Assembly: GCF_030271515.1 (NCBI RefSeq)
Contig: NZ_JASCXI010000001.1
Coordinates: 248,001 to 312,000, forward strand
Direction: 5' to 3'
DNA: 64,000 nucleotides
From: Erythrobacter oryzae
GTDB lineage: Bacteria > Pseudomonadota > Alphaproteobacteria > Sphingomonadales > Sphingomonadaceae
The number at the start of each line of letters is the position of its first letter. The stretch's first letter is position 1. The notes under the pieces were generated by a model. That model did no database searches. It worked only from the letters and a program-made list of their open reading frames with translations, and was not told the origin of the DNA. The translations under genes were made by a program, and so were the position numbers. This document shows, piece by piece, positions 25,177-33,709 of the stretch.

Positions 25177-25484
25177 AAGATCCCGACCGCAAGGTGCGCC
25201 CAGACCGTCAGGAACAGCAGCACCGCCAGCATGATCCCGCCGATCCGCCAGCGCGGCGCGTCGAGGAAGTGGATCGCGGCCTCGATCGCGCCGCACAGCA
25301 GCGCGAGCAGCAGCGCCATCGCGGCGAAATCCTCGAGGCCCCACTTGACCTCATTGCTCATCGCCATGCCGAGCAGCGGGAAGGCGAACAGCATCGCCGC
25401 ACACAGCCACAGGCTCGGATGAAAGCGGAAGCGGGTGCCCGAGGGGGCGGCGCCGGGGTTGGTCCCGGGGTTGGTCGTGGTCAT
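25173..25484 (-). CDS. Small integral membrane protein
   Basis: A 103-residue protein with three hydrophobic helices (about 30-48, 59-76 and 84-101). The N terminus is Thr/Gly/Pro-rich (MTTTNPGTNPG). The ATG at 25484 has a strong GGAGGG site nine bases upstream, so the shorter start is preferred over the upstream ATG. I do not recognise a family; function unknown. The stop overlaps the SDR stop region. Confidence 0.65.
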   Translation of the reverse strand: MTTTNPGTNPGAAPSGTRFRFHPSLWLCAAMLFAFPLLGMAMSNEVKWGLEDFAAMALLLALLCGAIEAAIHFLDAPRWRIGGIMLAVLLFLTVWAHLAVGIF

Positions 25485-25570
25485 GGCGGCATCCCTCCCA
25501 GAAAGCCGGTTTGGCAATTGCGCCGCAACGTGCCACGCATTGCGCCAGCGGGAAAGAGGGGAGAGCGGGA

Positions 25571-26203
25571 ATGGGACTGGCAAGCTGGTACGAGGCGAAG
25601 ATCATGCCGCGCCTCATCACCTGCGCCTGCTCGCAAGGCCAGATCATGAAGCGCCGCGCGGCGGTGGTGCCACGGGCGCGGGGCGACGTGTTCGAACTGG
25701 GCTGCGGGGGCGGGATCAACCACGAATTCTACGAAGCCGCCGCGATCACCTCCTACGCCGGGATCGACCCGCACGAAGGCCTGCTCGACGGCGCGCGCGC
25801 GGCGGCGCGGGAGAAGGGCTGGGCGGCGGACCTGCGCGCGGGGCGGGGTGAGGCGATCCCTTTCGAGGACGCGCGCTTCGACTGCGTGGTGTGCACCTTC
25901 ACGCTGTGCTCGGTCGATAACCCCGCGCAGGTGATGCGCGAGATGCGCCGCATCCTGCGCCCGGGCGGCGAGCTGCTGTTCCTCGAGCACGGCCTTGCCC
26001 CCGACCCCGGGGTCCGCGCGTGGCAGGGCCGGATCGAGCCGGTCTGGAAGCGGCTTGCGGGCGGGTGCCACCTGACCCGGCCGATCGCGGGGGCGCTGGC
26101 GGGCGCGGGTTTCGCGGTCGAGCCGCTGGGGGAGGGCTACGCGCCCAAAGCCCCGCGCTTTGCCGGGTGGATGGAGTGGGGTGTGGCGCGGAAGGTCGGT
26201 TAG
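25571..26203 (+). CDS. Class I SAM-dependent methyltransferase
   Basis: A 210-residue methyltransferase. Motif I is VFELGCGGGINHEFY, followed by YAGIDPHEG, the acidic FEDARFDCVVCTFTLCSV and RRILRPGGELLFLEHG, as in UbiE/METTL7-like enzymes. The opening MGLASWYEAKIMPRLITCACSQGQIMKRR with conserved Cys/Lys is typical of the small METTL7-like or phospholipid-methyltransferase-related group. The substrate is unknown. The ATG at 25571 follows GAGAGCGGGA. The gene is followed by an extragenic palindrome and a strong terminator. Confidence 0.8.
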   Translation: MGLASWYEAKIMPRLITCACSQGQIMKRRAAVVPRARGDVFELGCGGGINHEFYEAAAITSYAGIDPHEGLLDGARAAAREKGWAADLRAGRGEAIPFEDARFDCVVCTFTLCSVDNPAQVMREMRRILRPGGELLFLEHGLAPDPGVRAWQGRIEPVWKRLAGGCHLTRPIAGALAGAGFAVEPLGEGYAPKAPRFAGWMEWGVARKVG

Positions 26204-26218
26204 TCGGGCGGCCGAGGA

Positions 26219-26306
26219 GGCCCACCCCCGACCCCTCCCGCAAGCGGGAGGCGAGGTTGGCGCCACCAGTCCCCCTCCCGCTTGCGGGAGGGGTTAGGGG
26301 TGGGCC
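26219..26306. repeat. REP-like extragenic palindrome, 33-bp arms
   Basis: Arms 26219-26251 and 26274-26306 are inverted copies with two mismatches, separated by a 22-base loop that holds the palindrome TGGCGCCA. Each arm is itself hairpin-forming (CCTCCCGC-AA-GCGGGAGG). The architecture resembles paired REP/BIME elements. It sits just after the methyltransferase stop. Confidence 0.6.
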
Positions 26307-26325
26307 CGGGCTGACAGAAAAAGAA

Positions 26326-26357
26326 AAGGGCGGGACAGATCGCTCTGTCCCGCCCTT
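26326..26357. terminator. Bidirectional intrinsic terminator between RNase E and the methyltransferase gene
   Basis: A perfect 14-bp stem (26326-26339 with 26344-26357) around the tetraloop TCGC. On the minus strand it is followed by TTTTCTTTTTCT, a good U-tract for ending the RNase E transcript. On the plus strand CTTTCATGTT follows, a weaker tract for the methyltransferase gene. Confidence 0.85.
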
Positions 26358-26378
26358 CTTTCATGTTCGTTCCGAACC

Positions 26379-29117
26379 TTACTCGCCGAAGGTCCGCTGC
26401 CACCAGCCGCGGCGCGGCTTGGTTTCGGCCTCGGTCGACGCATCGGCCGCGGGGGCTTCCTCAGCCGGAGCCGGTTCGCTCACCTCGGCGGTTTCAGCGG
26501 GCTCGGCGTCGGCCACCTTGGCTTTGCGCGGAGCGCGCTTGCGCTTGGGCTTTTCGGCCGGGGCTTCCTCTTCGGCAGCAGCCGCATCGGAGGCCTCGGC
26601 GGCGAGTTCGGGTGCGAGTTCGGCGGGGACTTCTTCCGCGACCGGCTCTTCCACCTTCTTCTTGCGCGGCGCGCGGACGCGCTTGGGCTTTTCGGCGGGG
26701 GCTTCCTCGGCGGGCGCTTCGGCTTCCGCTTCGGCGACCGGAGCCTCGGCTTCGGCGGGAGCCTCGGCCTCGGCTTCATCGCCGCTCACGGCATCGCCGT
26801 CATCGCCCTGAGCCTCGTCGCCACCTTCGGGCGCATCGCCCTCGCGGCGCTTGCGACCGCGACCGCCGCGGCGGCGGCGCTTCTTGGGACGCGCTTCGCC
26901 ATCTTCGCCGACCGAGCCTTCGCCGCGATCCGTCTCATTGGCGGCGTCACCGGCGTCATCACCGGCCTCGTCGCCACCGTCCTCGTCACGCTCGTCACGC
27001 TCGTCACCGGCTTCGCCGTCCTCGCGCTCGCGGTTGCGGTTGCGGCCGCCGCGCCGACGGCGGCGCTTCTTCTTGCGACCCGCGCCTTCATCGTCGTTGT
27101 CGGCGCGCTCGCGGCGGGCCGGGCGCTCTTCGCGCTCATCAGCCTCGTCCTCGGCGAAATCTTCCTCTTCCTCGGGCAGATCGTCGTCGTCATCGTCGAT
27201 GATCGGTTCGAACTTCGGCGCCTGCGAGGGGCGCGGGCCGGAGCTCGAGACGCTCATCTTGGCGCCTTCCTGCTCACCCTCGGGCACGACTTCGACGCTG
27301 ACGCCGTAGCGCTGCTCGATCTCGACGAGGTCGGCGCGCTTTTCGTTGAGGAGGTAGATCGCCGCCTCGGTGCTGGCGCCCAGGCGGATCAGCGTGCCCT
27401 TGCCGCGCGCCGCCTCGTCCTCGATCAGGCGCAGCGCCGAGAGCCCCGCCGACGAGGCGGTGCGCACAAGGCCCGTGCCGTCGCAATGCGGGCAGGCGCG
27501 GGTGGTCGCTTCGAGCACCCCGGTGCGCAGGCGCTGGCGGCTCATTTCCATCAGGCCGAAGGAGCTGATGCGGCCGACCTGGATGCGCGCGCGGTCGTTC
27601 TTTAGCGCGTCCTTCATCGCCTTTTCGACCTTGCGGACGTTGGAGGGGTACTCCATGTCGATGAAGTCGATGACGACGAGGCCGGCCATGTCGCGCAGGC
27701 GCAGCTGGCGGGCGATTTCGCGCGCGGCTTCGAGGTTGGTGTGGAGCGCGGTCGCCTCGATCCCGTGCTCCTTGGTGGAGCGGCCGGAGTTGATGTCGAT
27801 CGACACCAGCGCCTCGGTCGGGTTGATGATGAGATAGCCGCCGCTCTTGAGCTGCACCATCGGATCATACATCGCGCGCAGCTGGTCCTCGGCGCCATAG
27901 CGCTGGAACAGGGGCACGGGGTCCGAATAGGCCTTCACCCGCCGCGCGTGGCTGGGCATGAGGAGCTTCATGAAGGCCTTGGCCGACTTGTAGCCTTCCT
28001 CGCCCTCGACGACGACTTCCTCGATTTCCTTGTTGTAGATGTCGCGGATCGCGCGCTTGATGAGGTCGCTGTCCGAGTGGATCAGCGCGGGTGCGACCGA
28101 GGCGAGGGTGTTCTCGCGGATCTCGTCCCACACGCGGGCGAGGTAGTCGAAGTCGCGCTTGATCTCGGGCTTGGTGCGGCTCATGCCGGCGGTGCGGACG
28201 ATCAGGCCCATGGTCTTGGGGAGCTTGAGGTCCGAGACCATCTCCTTCAGCCGCTTGCGATCGCTGGTCGAGCTGATCTTGCGGCTGATCCCGCCGCCAT
28301 GCGACGAGTTCGGCATCAGCACGGTGTAGCGGCCCGCGAGGCTGAGGTAGGTGGTCAGCGCCGCGCCCTTGTTGCCGCGCTCTTCCTTGACCACTTGCAC
28401 CAGCAGCACCTGGCGGCGCTGGATGACGTCCTGGATCTTGTAGCGGCGGCGCAGCGCCATGCGCTTGGCGCGCACTTCGTCGACCTGCTTGGCACGGCTG
28501 CGGCCCTTGCCGTCGCCGCCCTTTTCACCCTTGCCCTGACGGCGGCGACCACGGCCACGGCCGCGACGTTCCTCAGCCCCTTCGCTGTCCTCGGCGGCTT
28601 CTTCGCCCTCGTTCTCGCCGTTCTCGTCGTCCGAGCCCTCTTCCTCGTCCGAGGCCCCGCCTTCGATGGTGGCGACATCGTCCTTGTCGGAGGTGTCGAC
28701 TTCCTCGACGCCGTTCTCGGCAAAGTCCTCGGCGAGCGCTTCGCCGCTTTCGTCCTCGGCGTCATATTCGGCGCCGGGCGAGATGCCCTCGTCTTCCTCT
28801 TCGGCGCGCAGGCGCTCTTCTTCCTCGGCGGCCTCGGCTTCTTCAGCCAGCAGCGCGTCGCGATCCGCCTTGGGGATCTGGTAGTAATCGGGGTGGATTT
28901 CGCTGAAGGCGAGGAAGCCGTGACGATTGCCGCCGAAGTCGACGAAAGCCGCCTGCAGCGAGGGCTCGACCCGGGTTACCTTGGCGAGATAGATATTGCC
29001 CTTGATCTGCTTGTGTTCGGCAGATTCAAAGTCGAATTCCTCAATCCGGTTGCCTTGCAGAACCGCCACCCGGGTTTCTTCCGGGTGGCGCGCATCGATA
29101 AGCATGCGCGTTGCCAT
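26379..29117 (-). CDS. rne: Ribonuclease E/G
   Basis: A 912-residue endoribonuclease that starts mRNA decay and processes rRNA and tRNA precursors. The start ATG has GGAGA eight bases upstream (MATRMLIDARHPEE). The S1 domain begins with KGNIYLAKVTRVEPSLQAAFVDFG and is interrupted by a very acidic, then basic insert of roughly 170 residues before resuming at LLVQVVKEERGNKGAALTTYLSLAGRY. The catalytic DNase I-like region contains VSIDINSGRST and the Zn-link CPHC near residue 541. The last 250 or so residues are low complexity: arginine-rich blocks (KKKRRRRRGGRNRNR, KKRRRRGGRGRKRR) and two copies of an EAPAEKPKR-x-RAPRK unit, expected to bind RNA and degradosome partners. Confidence 0.92.
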   Translation of the reverse strand: MATRMLIDARHPEETRVAVLQGNRIEEFDFESAEHKQIKGNIYLAKVTRVEPSLQAAFVDFGGNRHGFLAFSEIHPDYYQIPKADRDALLAEEAEAAEEEERLRAEEEDEGISPGAEYDAEDESGEALAEDFAENGVEEVDTSDKDDVATIEGGASDEEEGSDDENGENEGEEAAEDSEGAEERRGRGRGRRRQGKGEKGGDGKGRSRAKQVDEVRAKRMALRRRYKIQDVIQRRQVLLVQVVKEERGNKGAALTTYLSLAGRYTVLMPNSSHGGGISRKISSTSDRKRLKEMVSDLKLPKTMGLIVRTAGMSRTKPEIKRDFDYLARVWDEIRENTLASVAPALIHSDSDLIKRAIRDIYNKEIEEVVVEGEEGYKSAKAFMKLLMPSHARRVKAYSDPVPLFQRYGAEDQLRAMYDPMVQLKSGGYLIINPTEALVSIDINSGRSTKEHGIEATALHTNLEAAREIARQLRLRDMAGLVVIDFIDMEYPSNVRKVEKAMKDALKNDRARIQVGRISSFGLMEMSRQRLRTGVLEATTRACPHCDGTGLVRTASSAGLSALRLIEDEAARGKGTLIRLGASTEAAIYLLNEKRADLVEIEQRYGVSVEVVPEGEQEGAKMSVSSSGPRPSQAPKFEPIIDDDDDDLPEEEEDFAEDEADEREERPARRERADNDDEGAGRKKKRRRRRGGRNRNREREDGEAGDERDERDEDGGDEAGDDAGDAANETDRGEGSVGEDGEARPKKRRRRGGRGRKRREGDAPEGGDEAQGDDGDAVSGDEAEAEAPAEAEAPVAEAEAEAPAEEAPAEKPKRVRAPRKKKVEEPVAEEVPAELAPELAAEASDAAAAEEEAPAEKPKRKRAPRKAKVADAEPAETAEVSEPAPAEEAPAADASTEAETKPRRGWWQRTFGE

Positions 29118-29544
29118 TGAAATGTCTCCATGCGCCCGGCCTTGACCGCGAGCGGTCGTAAAGGGGGCGCGCATATTGTGGTGAACCGGCGCGCCCGAGG
29201 GCCTTGCCGGAAGGGATAATCGCGCTGTGAGGGCCGAAGTCGGCGCCCGGCGCGAAGCTCGTGTCTGCAATGGCGAGCGTGCGGCACGGCGCCGCGCCTT
29301 CTCCCGTGACCGCACGCAGGCGCAGGGCGCGCTGGGTGCTTGTTGTCCGGGAAAAGCGATCTGTCACTGCATCAACCTGTATTGGACCGGGTGCGAAGAA
29401 TATCGGTCGCCCGGAGCAAGGGGCGGGCGGAATGCGCGGGTTGCGCTCTTATCCGGCCCCTGTGAAAGCAGTGCTAGCATTGTGGGGCGGGCCCCGCAAC
29501 TCTATTGCGTTTGCCCGTGACAAGAACGTAAGCCGCAAGGCGCA
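29118..29544. other. 427-base intergenic region between divergent rne and amidase genes
   Basis: No gene is supported here; the ORFs that cross it are out-of-frame extensions. The rne-proximal part, which would be the rne 5' UTR, contains GACCG/CGGTC (29144-29148 with 29153-29157) and an 8-bp stem GGGCGCGC/GCGCGCCC (29165-29172 with 29189-29196). The region must hold divergent promoters, but I see no convincing -35/-10 pair. Confidence 0.5.
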
Positions 29545-30474
29545 ATGAGTTACCGCACGCTCCTGCTGATCGTTCTCTTCGTGCCCGCAGCATTGCTGGG
29601 CGGGGCGAAGGCGCTGGGGCTGGTGATCCCGGTGCCGATCTGGGGGCGCGACTATGTGCTCCATTTCCCCTTCGAGGGCGAGGCCGCGCCGCCGCTCGAA
29701 CTGCCCAAGGTCGAAGGGCCGGACGATCCCTCGCGCCCGCTGGTGGTGATCGATGCCGGGCACGGCGGGCGCGATCCGGGCGCGGTCGGCAAGGATGAGG
29801 CCGGCAAGCGGTTCGAGGAGAAGGCCATCACCCTCGCCATCGCGCTCGCACTGCGTGACGAATTGCTGAAGCAGGGCGGCATCCGCGTCGCCCTGACCCG
29901 CGCCGATGATCGCATCCTGCCGCTCCCCCACCGTCCCGAGATCGCCAGGCTGCTCGAGGCCGATCTGTTCATCTCGATTCACGCCGACAGCGCAGGCGGC
30001 GCCAACGACACGGTGAGCGGGGCGAGCATCTACACGCTCTCCGACGAGGCTTCGAGCGAGGCGGCGGCGCGTTTTGCCGCGCGCGAGAATGATGCCGACC
30101 GCCTCAATGGCATCACCATCGAAGGCGCCAGCGCAAATGTCAGCGCGATCCTCGTCGAGCTGTCGCAGCAGCGCACGCAGGAGGACGCGCTGGCCTTCGC
30201 CGGCCTGGTGCTGCGCGAGGGCCAGAGCGCGCTCGCCTTCGTCCCCCAGCCGCGCCGCTCGGCCGCGCTCGCGGTCTTGCGTGCGCCGGACGTTCCCTCG
30301 GTGCTGTTCGAAAGCGGCTTCGTCACCAACCAGAAGGACCGCGCGGTGCTCACCACGGCGGAGGGCCGGGCGCGCTATGCCGGGGTGCTGGCGCGCGCGA
30401 TCCGGGTCCATTTCGCGCGCCGCGCCGAGGCGGTGCAAGCTGCGCCCAAGGGCGCGCCCACAGGCGGGGAATAG
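29545..30474 (+). CDS. N-acetylmuramoyl-L-alanine amidase (Amidase_3, AmiC type)
   Basis: A 309-residue periplasmic cell-wall amidase that cuts the bond between N-acetylmuramate and L-alanine, important for daughter-cell separation. The N-terminal hydrophobic segment (TLLLIVLFVPAALLGGAKALGLV) is a signal peptide or membrane anchor. The Zn ligands are in VIDAGHGGRDPGA, FEEKAITL and ISIHADS; the catalytic Glu lies in VLFESGFVTN. An autoinhibitory helix-like region (SDEASSEAAARFAARENDADRL) is present between them, so activation by an EnvC/NlpD-like protein is plausible. PBP1A follows 54 bases downstream. Confidence 0.9.
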   Translation: MSYRTLLLIVLFVPAALLGGAKALGLVIPVPIWGRDYVLHFPFEGEAAPPLELPKVEGPDDPSRPLVVIDAGHGGRDPGAVGKDEAGKRFEEKAITLAIALALRDELLKQGGIRVALTRADDRILPLPHRPEIARLLEADLFISIHADSAGGANDTVSGASIYTLSDEASSEAAARFAARENDADRLNGITIEGASANVSAILVELSQQRTQEDALAFAGLVLREGQSALAFVPQPRRSAALAVLRAPDVPSVLFESGFVTNQKDRAVLTTAEGRARYAGVLARAIRVHFARRAEAVQAAPKGAPTGGE

Positions 30475-30528
30475 GGTCGCAATGGCGCTAGCCTTCCCGA
30501 GGGTCTGCGTGCTAGTTGCGCGCCGTCC

Positions 30529-33048
30529 ATGACCGAGACCACTCCCCCCGACGGCCAGCTTTCCACCTGGGCCTACCTGCGCTACCGCGTCAATCGCGAC
30601 ATCGGCGCAGGCCTCGCTTGGTTCGGCGCGCGCTGGAAGCAGAGCCGGCTGTTCCGGCTTGCCGCGATCGCCTTCGGGGCGTTCCTCGCATTGTGGATCG
30701 CGGTCTTCGTGTGGCTGGCAAGCGACCTGCCCGAGGCCGAGCAGCTCCTCACCTACGAAACCCCGCTGCCGACCGTGGTGCGCGGGATCGATGGCGAGAT
30801 CGTCCATTCCTATGCGCGCGAGCGGCGGGTGCAGCTGCAATATGCGGACTTTCCGCAGAAGCTGATCGAGGCCTATCTCGCCGCCGAGGACAAGACCTTC
30901 TTCAGCCACGGCGGCGTCGATTTCCTCGGCACGGCCAATGCGGTGTTCGACTATGCGCGCAAGGCCGGTTCGGGCGAGCGCGCGGTGGGCGGGTCGACCA
31001 TCACCCAGCAGGTCGCCAAGAACCTGCTCTTGGGCGACGAATATTCGGTGACCCGCAAGCTTAAGGAAATGATCCTTGCCGGCCGCATCGAGCAGGTGCT
31101 GACCAAGCAGGAGATCCTCGAGCTTTACCTCAACGAAATCCCGCTCGGCCGCCGCTCCTTCGGGGTGCAGGCGGCCGCGCGCGCCTATTTCGACAAGGAC
31201 GTCGACCAGCTCCAGCTCCACGAGATGGCCTTCCTCGCGATCCTGCCCAAGGCGCCCGAGCGTTATGGGCGGAAAGGGCAGGAAGCAGCCGCGCTCGAGC
31301 GGCGCAATTTCGTGCTCGACCAGATGGAGAAAAACGGCTTCATCACCGGCTCGGAGCGCCGCGCGGCAGCCGCGCAGCCCTTGGGCCTCGTGACCCAGCG
31401 GCGCGAGCGCAGCGTGGACGCGGGCTATTTCCTCGAGGAAGTGCGCCGCGAGCTCATCACCCGCTTCGGCGAGACCGCGGAGAAGGGGCCGAACTCGGTC
31501 TATGCCGGCGGGCTGTGGGTGCGCACCAGCCTCGATCCCCAGATGCAGACCGCCGCGCGCGATGCCCTGCGCGAAGGGCTGCTGCGCTATCACGGCGGTC
31601 GCGCCTGGGCCGGGCCGATCGCGACGCTCGACCTTTCGGAAGGCAACTGGGCGGGCCAGCTGCAATCCTCGCCATTGGGCATCAGCTACAAGGACTGGCG
31701 CGTCGGCGTCGTCACGCAGCGCAGCGGGCAGAGTGCGCGGATCGGCTTTGCCGATGGCTCCGAAGCGCCGCTGATCGGGCTGCCCAACAATCTCAAGGCC
31801 GGCGACGTGATCGCCGCTTCGCCATCGGGCAACGGCTTTGCCGTGCGCACCATTCCCGAGGCGCAGGGCGCGCTGGTGGTCGAGCAGGCGCAGACCGGCC
31901 GCGTGCTGGCGATGCAGGGCGGCTTCGACAACCGCCTGTCGGACTTCAACCGCGCGACGCAGGCCAACCGCCAGCCGGGCTCGACCATCAAGCCCTTCGT
32001 CTATGCCGCCGGGCTCGACAACGGGATGACCCCCTCGACCCAGGTCGATAACTCGCGCTTCTGCTATTATCAGGGCGCGAACCTCGGCGAGAAGTGCATC
32101 CGCGGCTCGGGCAGCGGCGGGCAGCACCCGATGCGCTACGGCCTCGAGCAGTCGCAGAACATCATGACCGTGCAGATCGGGATGACCGCAGGCATGCCCA
32201 ACGTGGTCAAGGAGATCGAGAAGCTCGGGATCGGCAAGTTCCCGCCCTATCCCTCGACCGCGCTGGGGGCAGGGGAGACGACGCTCGTCAAGATGGTCGC
32301 GGCCTATTCGGCGCTGGCGAACCACGGCCGGCTCAACCCGCCGACGCTGATCGACTATGTGCAGGACCGCCGCGGCAAGGTGCTGTGGCGGGCCGACGCG
32401 CGCGAGTGCCGCGGGTGCAACATGGCGAAGTGGGACGGCAAGCCGATGCCGCGCTTTGGCGTCATGGGCACGCAGGCGATGGACGCGCGCACCGCGTTTC
32501 AGGTGATGCACATGCTGCGCGGCGCGGTGAGCCGCGGCACGGCGACCGTGCTCAACTCGCTTGGCCTGCCGCTGTTCGGCAAGACCGGCACCACCACCGG
32601 CCCCAAGGATGTGTGGTTCATCGGCGGCACGCAGCAGATGATCGCGGGCGCCTATGTGGGCTTCGACCAGCCGCGCAACATGGGCGGCTATGCCTATGGC
32701 GGCACGATCTCCGCGCCGATCATCAAGAGCCTGATCGAGAAGACCAAGCCCAAGTGGTCCGATCTCCCGCCCGTCGCGCCCACCGGCGTGCGCATGGTGC
32801 GGATCGACCGCCGCTCGGGCAAGCGCGTGTTCGATGGCTGGCCGACCGACGATCCCAAGTCGGCGATCATCTGGGAGGCCTTCAAGCCCGATACCGAGCC
32901 CGAGCGCTACACGCGGCAGGACGCGATTCTCGCCAAGCGCAACGAGATCCTCGCGCTGATCCGCGCCGGTCGCCAGAGCGCGGCGGCCGCGGTGACCGAT
33001 GCGCCGGCGGATGAGGGCAATTTCGTCGAGGAAGGCGGAATTGACTGA
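30529..33048 (+). CDS. mrcA: Penicillin-binding protein 1A (bifunctional transglycosylase/transpeptidase)
   Basis: An 839-residue class A PBP building peptidoglycan in the periplasm. One TM segment is near 44-65 (AAIAFGAFLALWIAVFVWLA). The GT51 domain has the catalytic Glu in AAEDKTFFSHGG at about 120 and GGSTITQQVAKNLLLG. An OB-like domain lies in between. The transpeptidase SxxK is STIK with Ser485; EQSQN and KTGTT at about 685 give the other motifs. Length and order match MrcA. The amidase upstream and PBP1A together form a small cell-wall unit. Confidence 0.93.
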   Translation: MTETTPPDGQLSTWAYLRYRVNRDIGAGLAWFGARWKQSRLFRLAAIAFGAFLALWIAVFVWLASDLPEAEQLLTYETPLPTVVRGIDGEIVHSYARERRVQLQYADFPQKLIEAYLAAEDKTFFSHGGVDFLGTANAVFDYARKAGSGERAVGGSTITQQVAKNLLLGDEYSVTRKLKEMILAGRIEQVLTKQEILELYLNEIPLGRRSFGVQAAARAYFDKDVDQLQLHEMAFLAILPKAPERYGRKGQEAAALERRNFVLDQMEKNGFITGSERRAAAAQPLGLVTQRRERSVDAGYFLEEVRRELITRFGETAEKGPNSVYAGGLWVRTSLDPQMQTAARDALREGLLRYHGGRAWAGPIATLDLSEGNWAGQLQSSPLGISYKDWRVGVVTQRSGQSARIGFADGSEAPLIGLPNNLKAGDVIAASPSGNGFAVRTIPEAQGALVVEQAQTGRVLAMQGGFDNRLSDFNRATQANRQPGSTIKPFVYAAGLDNGMTPSTQVDNSRFCYYQGANLGEKCIRGSGSGGQHPMRYGLEQSQNIMTVQIGMTAGMPNVVKEIEKLGIGKFPPYPSTALGAGETTLVKMVAAYSALANHGRLNPPTLIDYVQDRRGKVLWRADARECRGCNMAKWDGKPMPRFGVMGTQAMDARTAFQVMHMLRGAVSRGTATVLNSLGLPLFGKTGTTTGPKDVWFIGGTQQMIAGAYVGFDQPRNMGGYAYGGTISAPIIKSLIEKTKPKWSDLPPVAPTGVRMVRIDRRSGKRVFDGWPTDDPKSAIIWEAFKPDTEPERYTRQDAILAKRNEILALIRAGRQSAAAAVTDAPADEGNFVEEGGID

Positions 33049-33091
33049 TCTGCGGCGGAACCGGCGGGCAGCTTCACGGGTTGGGGAGGGC

Positions 33092-33622
33092 ATGAACCGC
33101 TTCATCCGCTCCGCCTCCGCCGCACTGGCGCTTGCCGCCCTCGCTGTCACCACCGCCTCGGCCGAATTGAAGGAGAGCGCCAAGGCCCCGCTCTTCACCA
33201 CCCGCGCCGCACTCGCGGGCAAGGAGTTCGGCTTCAGCCTCAAGGCCGCGCTCGCCAAGGGGCCGGTGGTGCTCTATTTCTACCCCAAGGCCTTCACGCA
33301 AGGGTGCACGCTCGAGGCCAATGCCTTTGCCGAGGCCATGCCGCAGTTCAAGGCGGCGGGTGCGAGCGTGATCGGCATGTCGGCCGACGATATCGCCACG
33401 CTAAAGGATTTCAGCCGCAAGGAATGCCGCGATGCCTTCCCGGTCGGCGTCGCTTCGCCCGCGATCGCCAAGGCCTATGACGTCGCGATGGCTTCGGGGA
33501 TGACGCGGCGCACTTCCTACGTCATCGCCCGCGATGGCCGGATCGTCGCGGTGCATTCCAACGCCGACTACCGCGATCATGTCGCCAAGACGCTCGCCGC
33601 GGTGCGGGCCCTCGCCAAGTAG
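33092..33622 (+). CDS. Exported peroxiredoxin (BCP/AhpC-TSA family)
   Basis: A 176-residue thiol peroxidase. The ATG at 33092 has GGGGAGGG just upstream and is followed by a cleavable signal (FIRSASAALALAALAVTTASAE), so the enzyme is probably periplasmic. The peroxidatic Cys72 is in KAFTQGCTLEA, a variant of the usual PxxxTxxC. Cys112 in RKECRDAF is a candidate resolving residue or structural cysteine. Peroxiredoxins reduce peroxides with a thiol donor; the periplasmic donor is unknown. No operon link beyond proximity to PBP1A (43 bases). Confidence 0.85.
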   Translation: MNRFIRSASAALALAALAVTTASAELKESAKAPLFTTRAALAGKEFGFSLKAALAKGPVVLYFYPKAFTQGCTLEANAFAEAMPQFKAAGASVIGMSADDIATLKDFSRKECRDAFPVGVASPAIAKAYDVAMASGMTRRTSYVIARDGRIVAVHSNADYRDHVAKTLAAVRALAK

Positions 33623-33709
33623 CGCGCGCGGCGCAGGCGCTTTACAATCGCGCCGCCCACGCTAAGCGCGTCGGCCTCATTGATGCTTTTCGCCACGAAG
33701 GACTGACCG

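Noticed and set aside
29449..33258. 1269-codon ORF on the minus strand opposite the amidase, PBP1A and peroxiredoxin genes
   Set aside because: It mirrors GC-rich codon use of three well-supported plus-strand genes. The protein is His/Arg/Ala low complexity with no recognisable domain, so it is a shadow frame.
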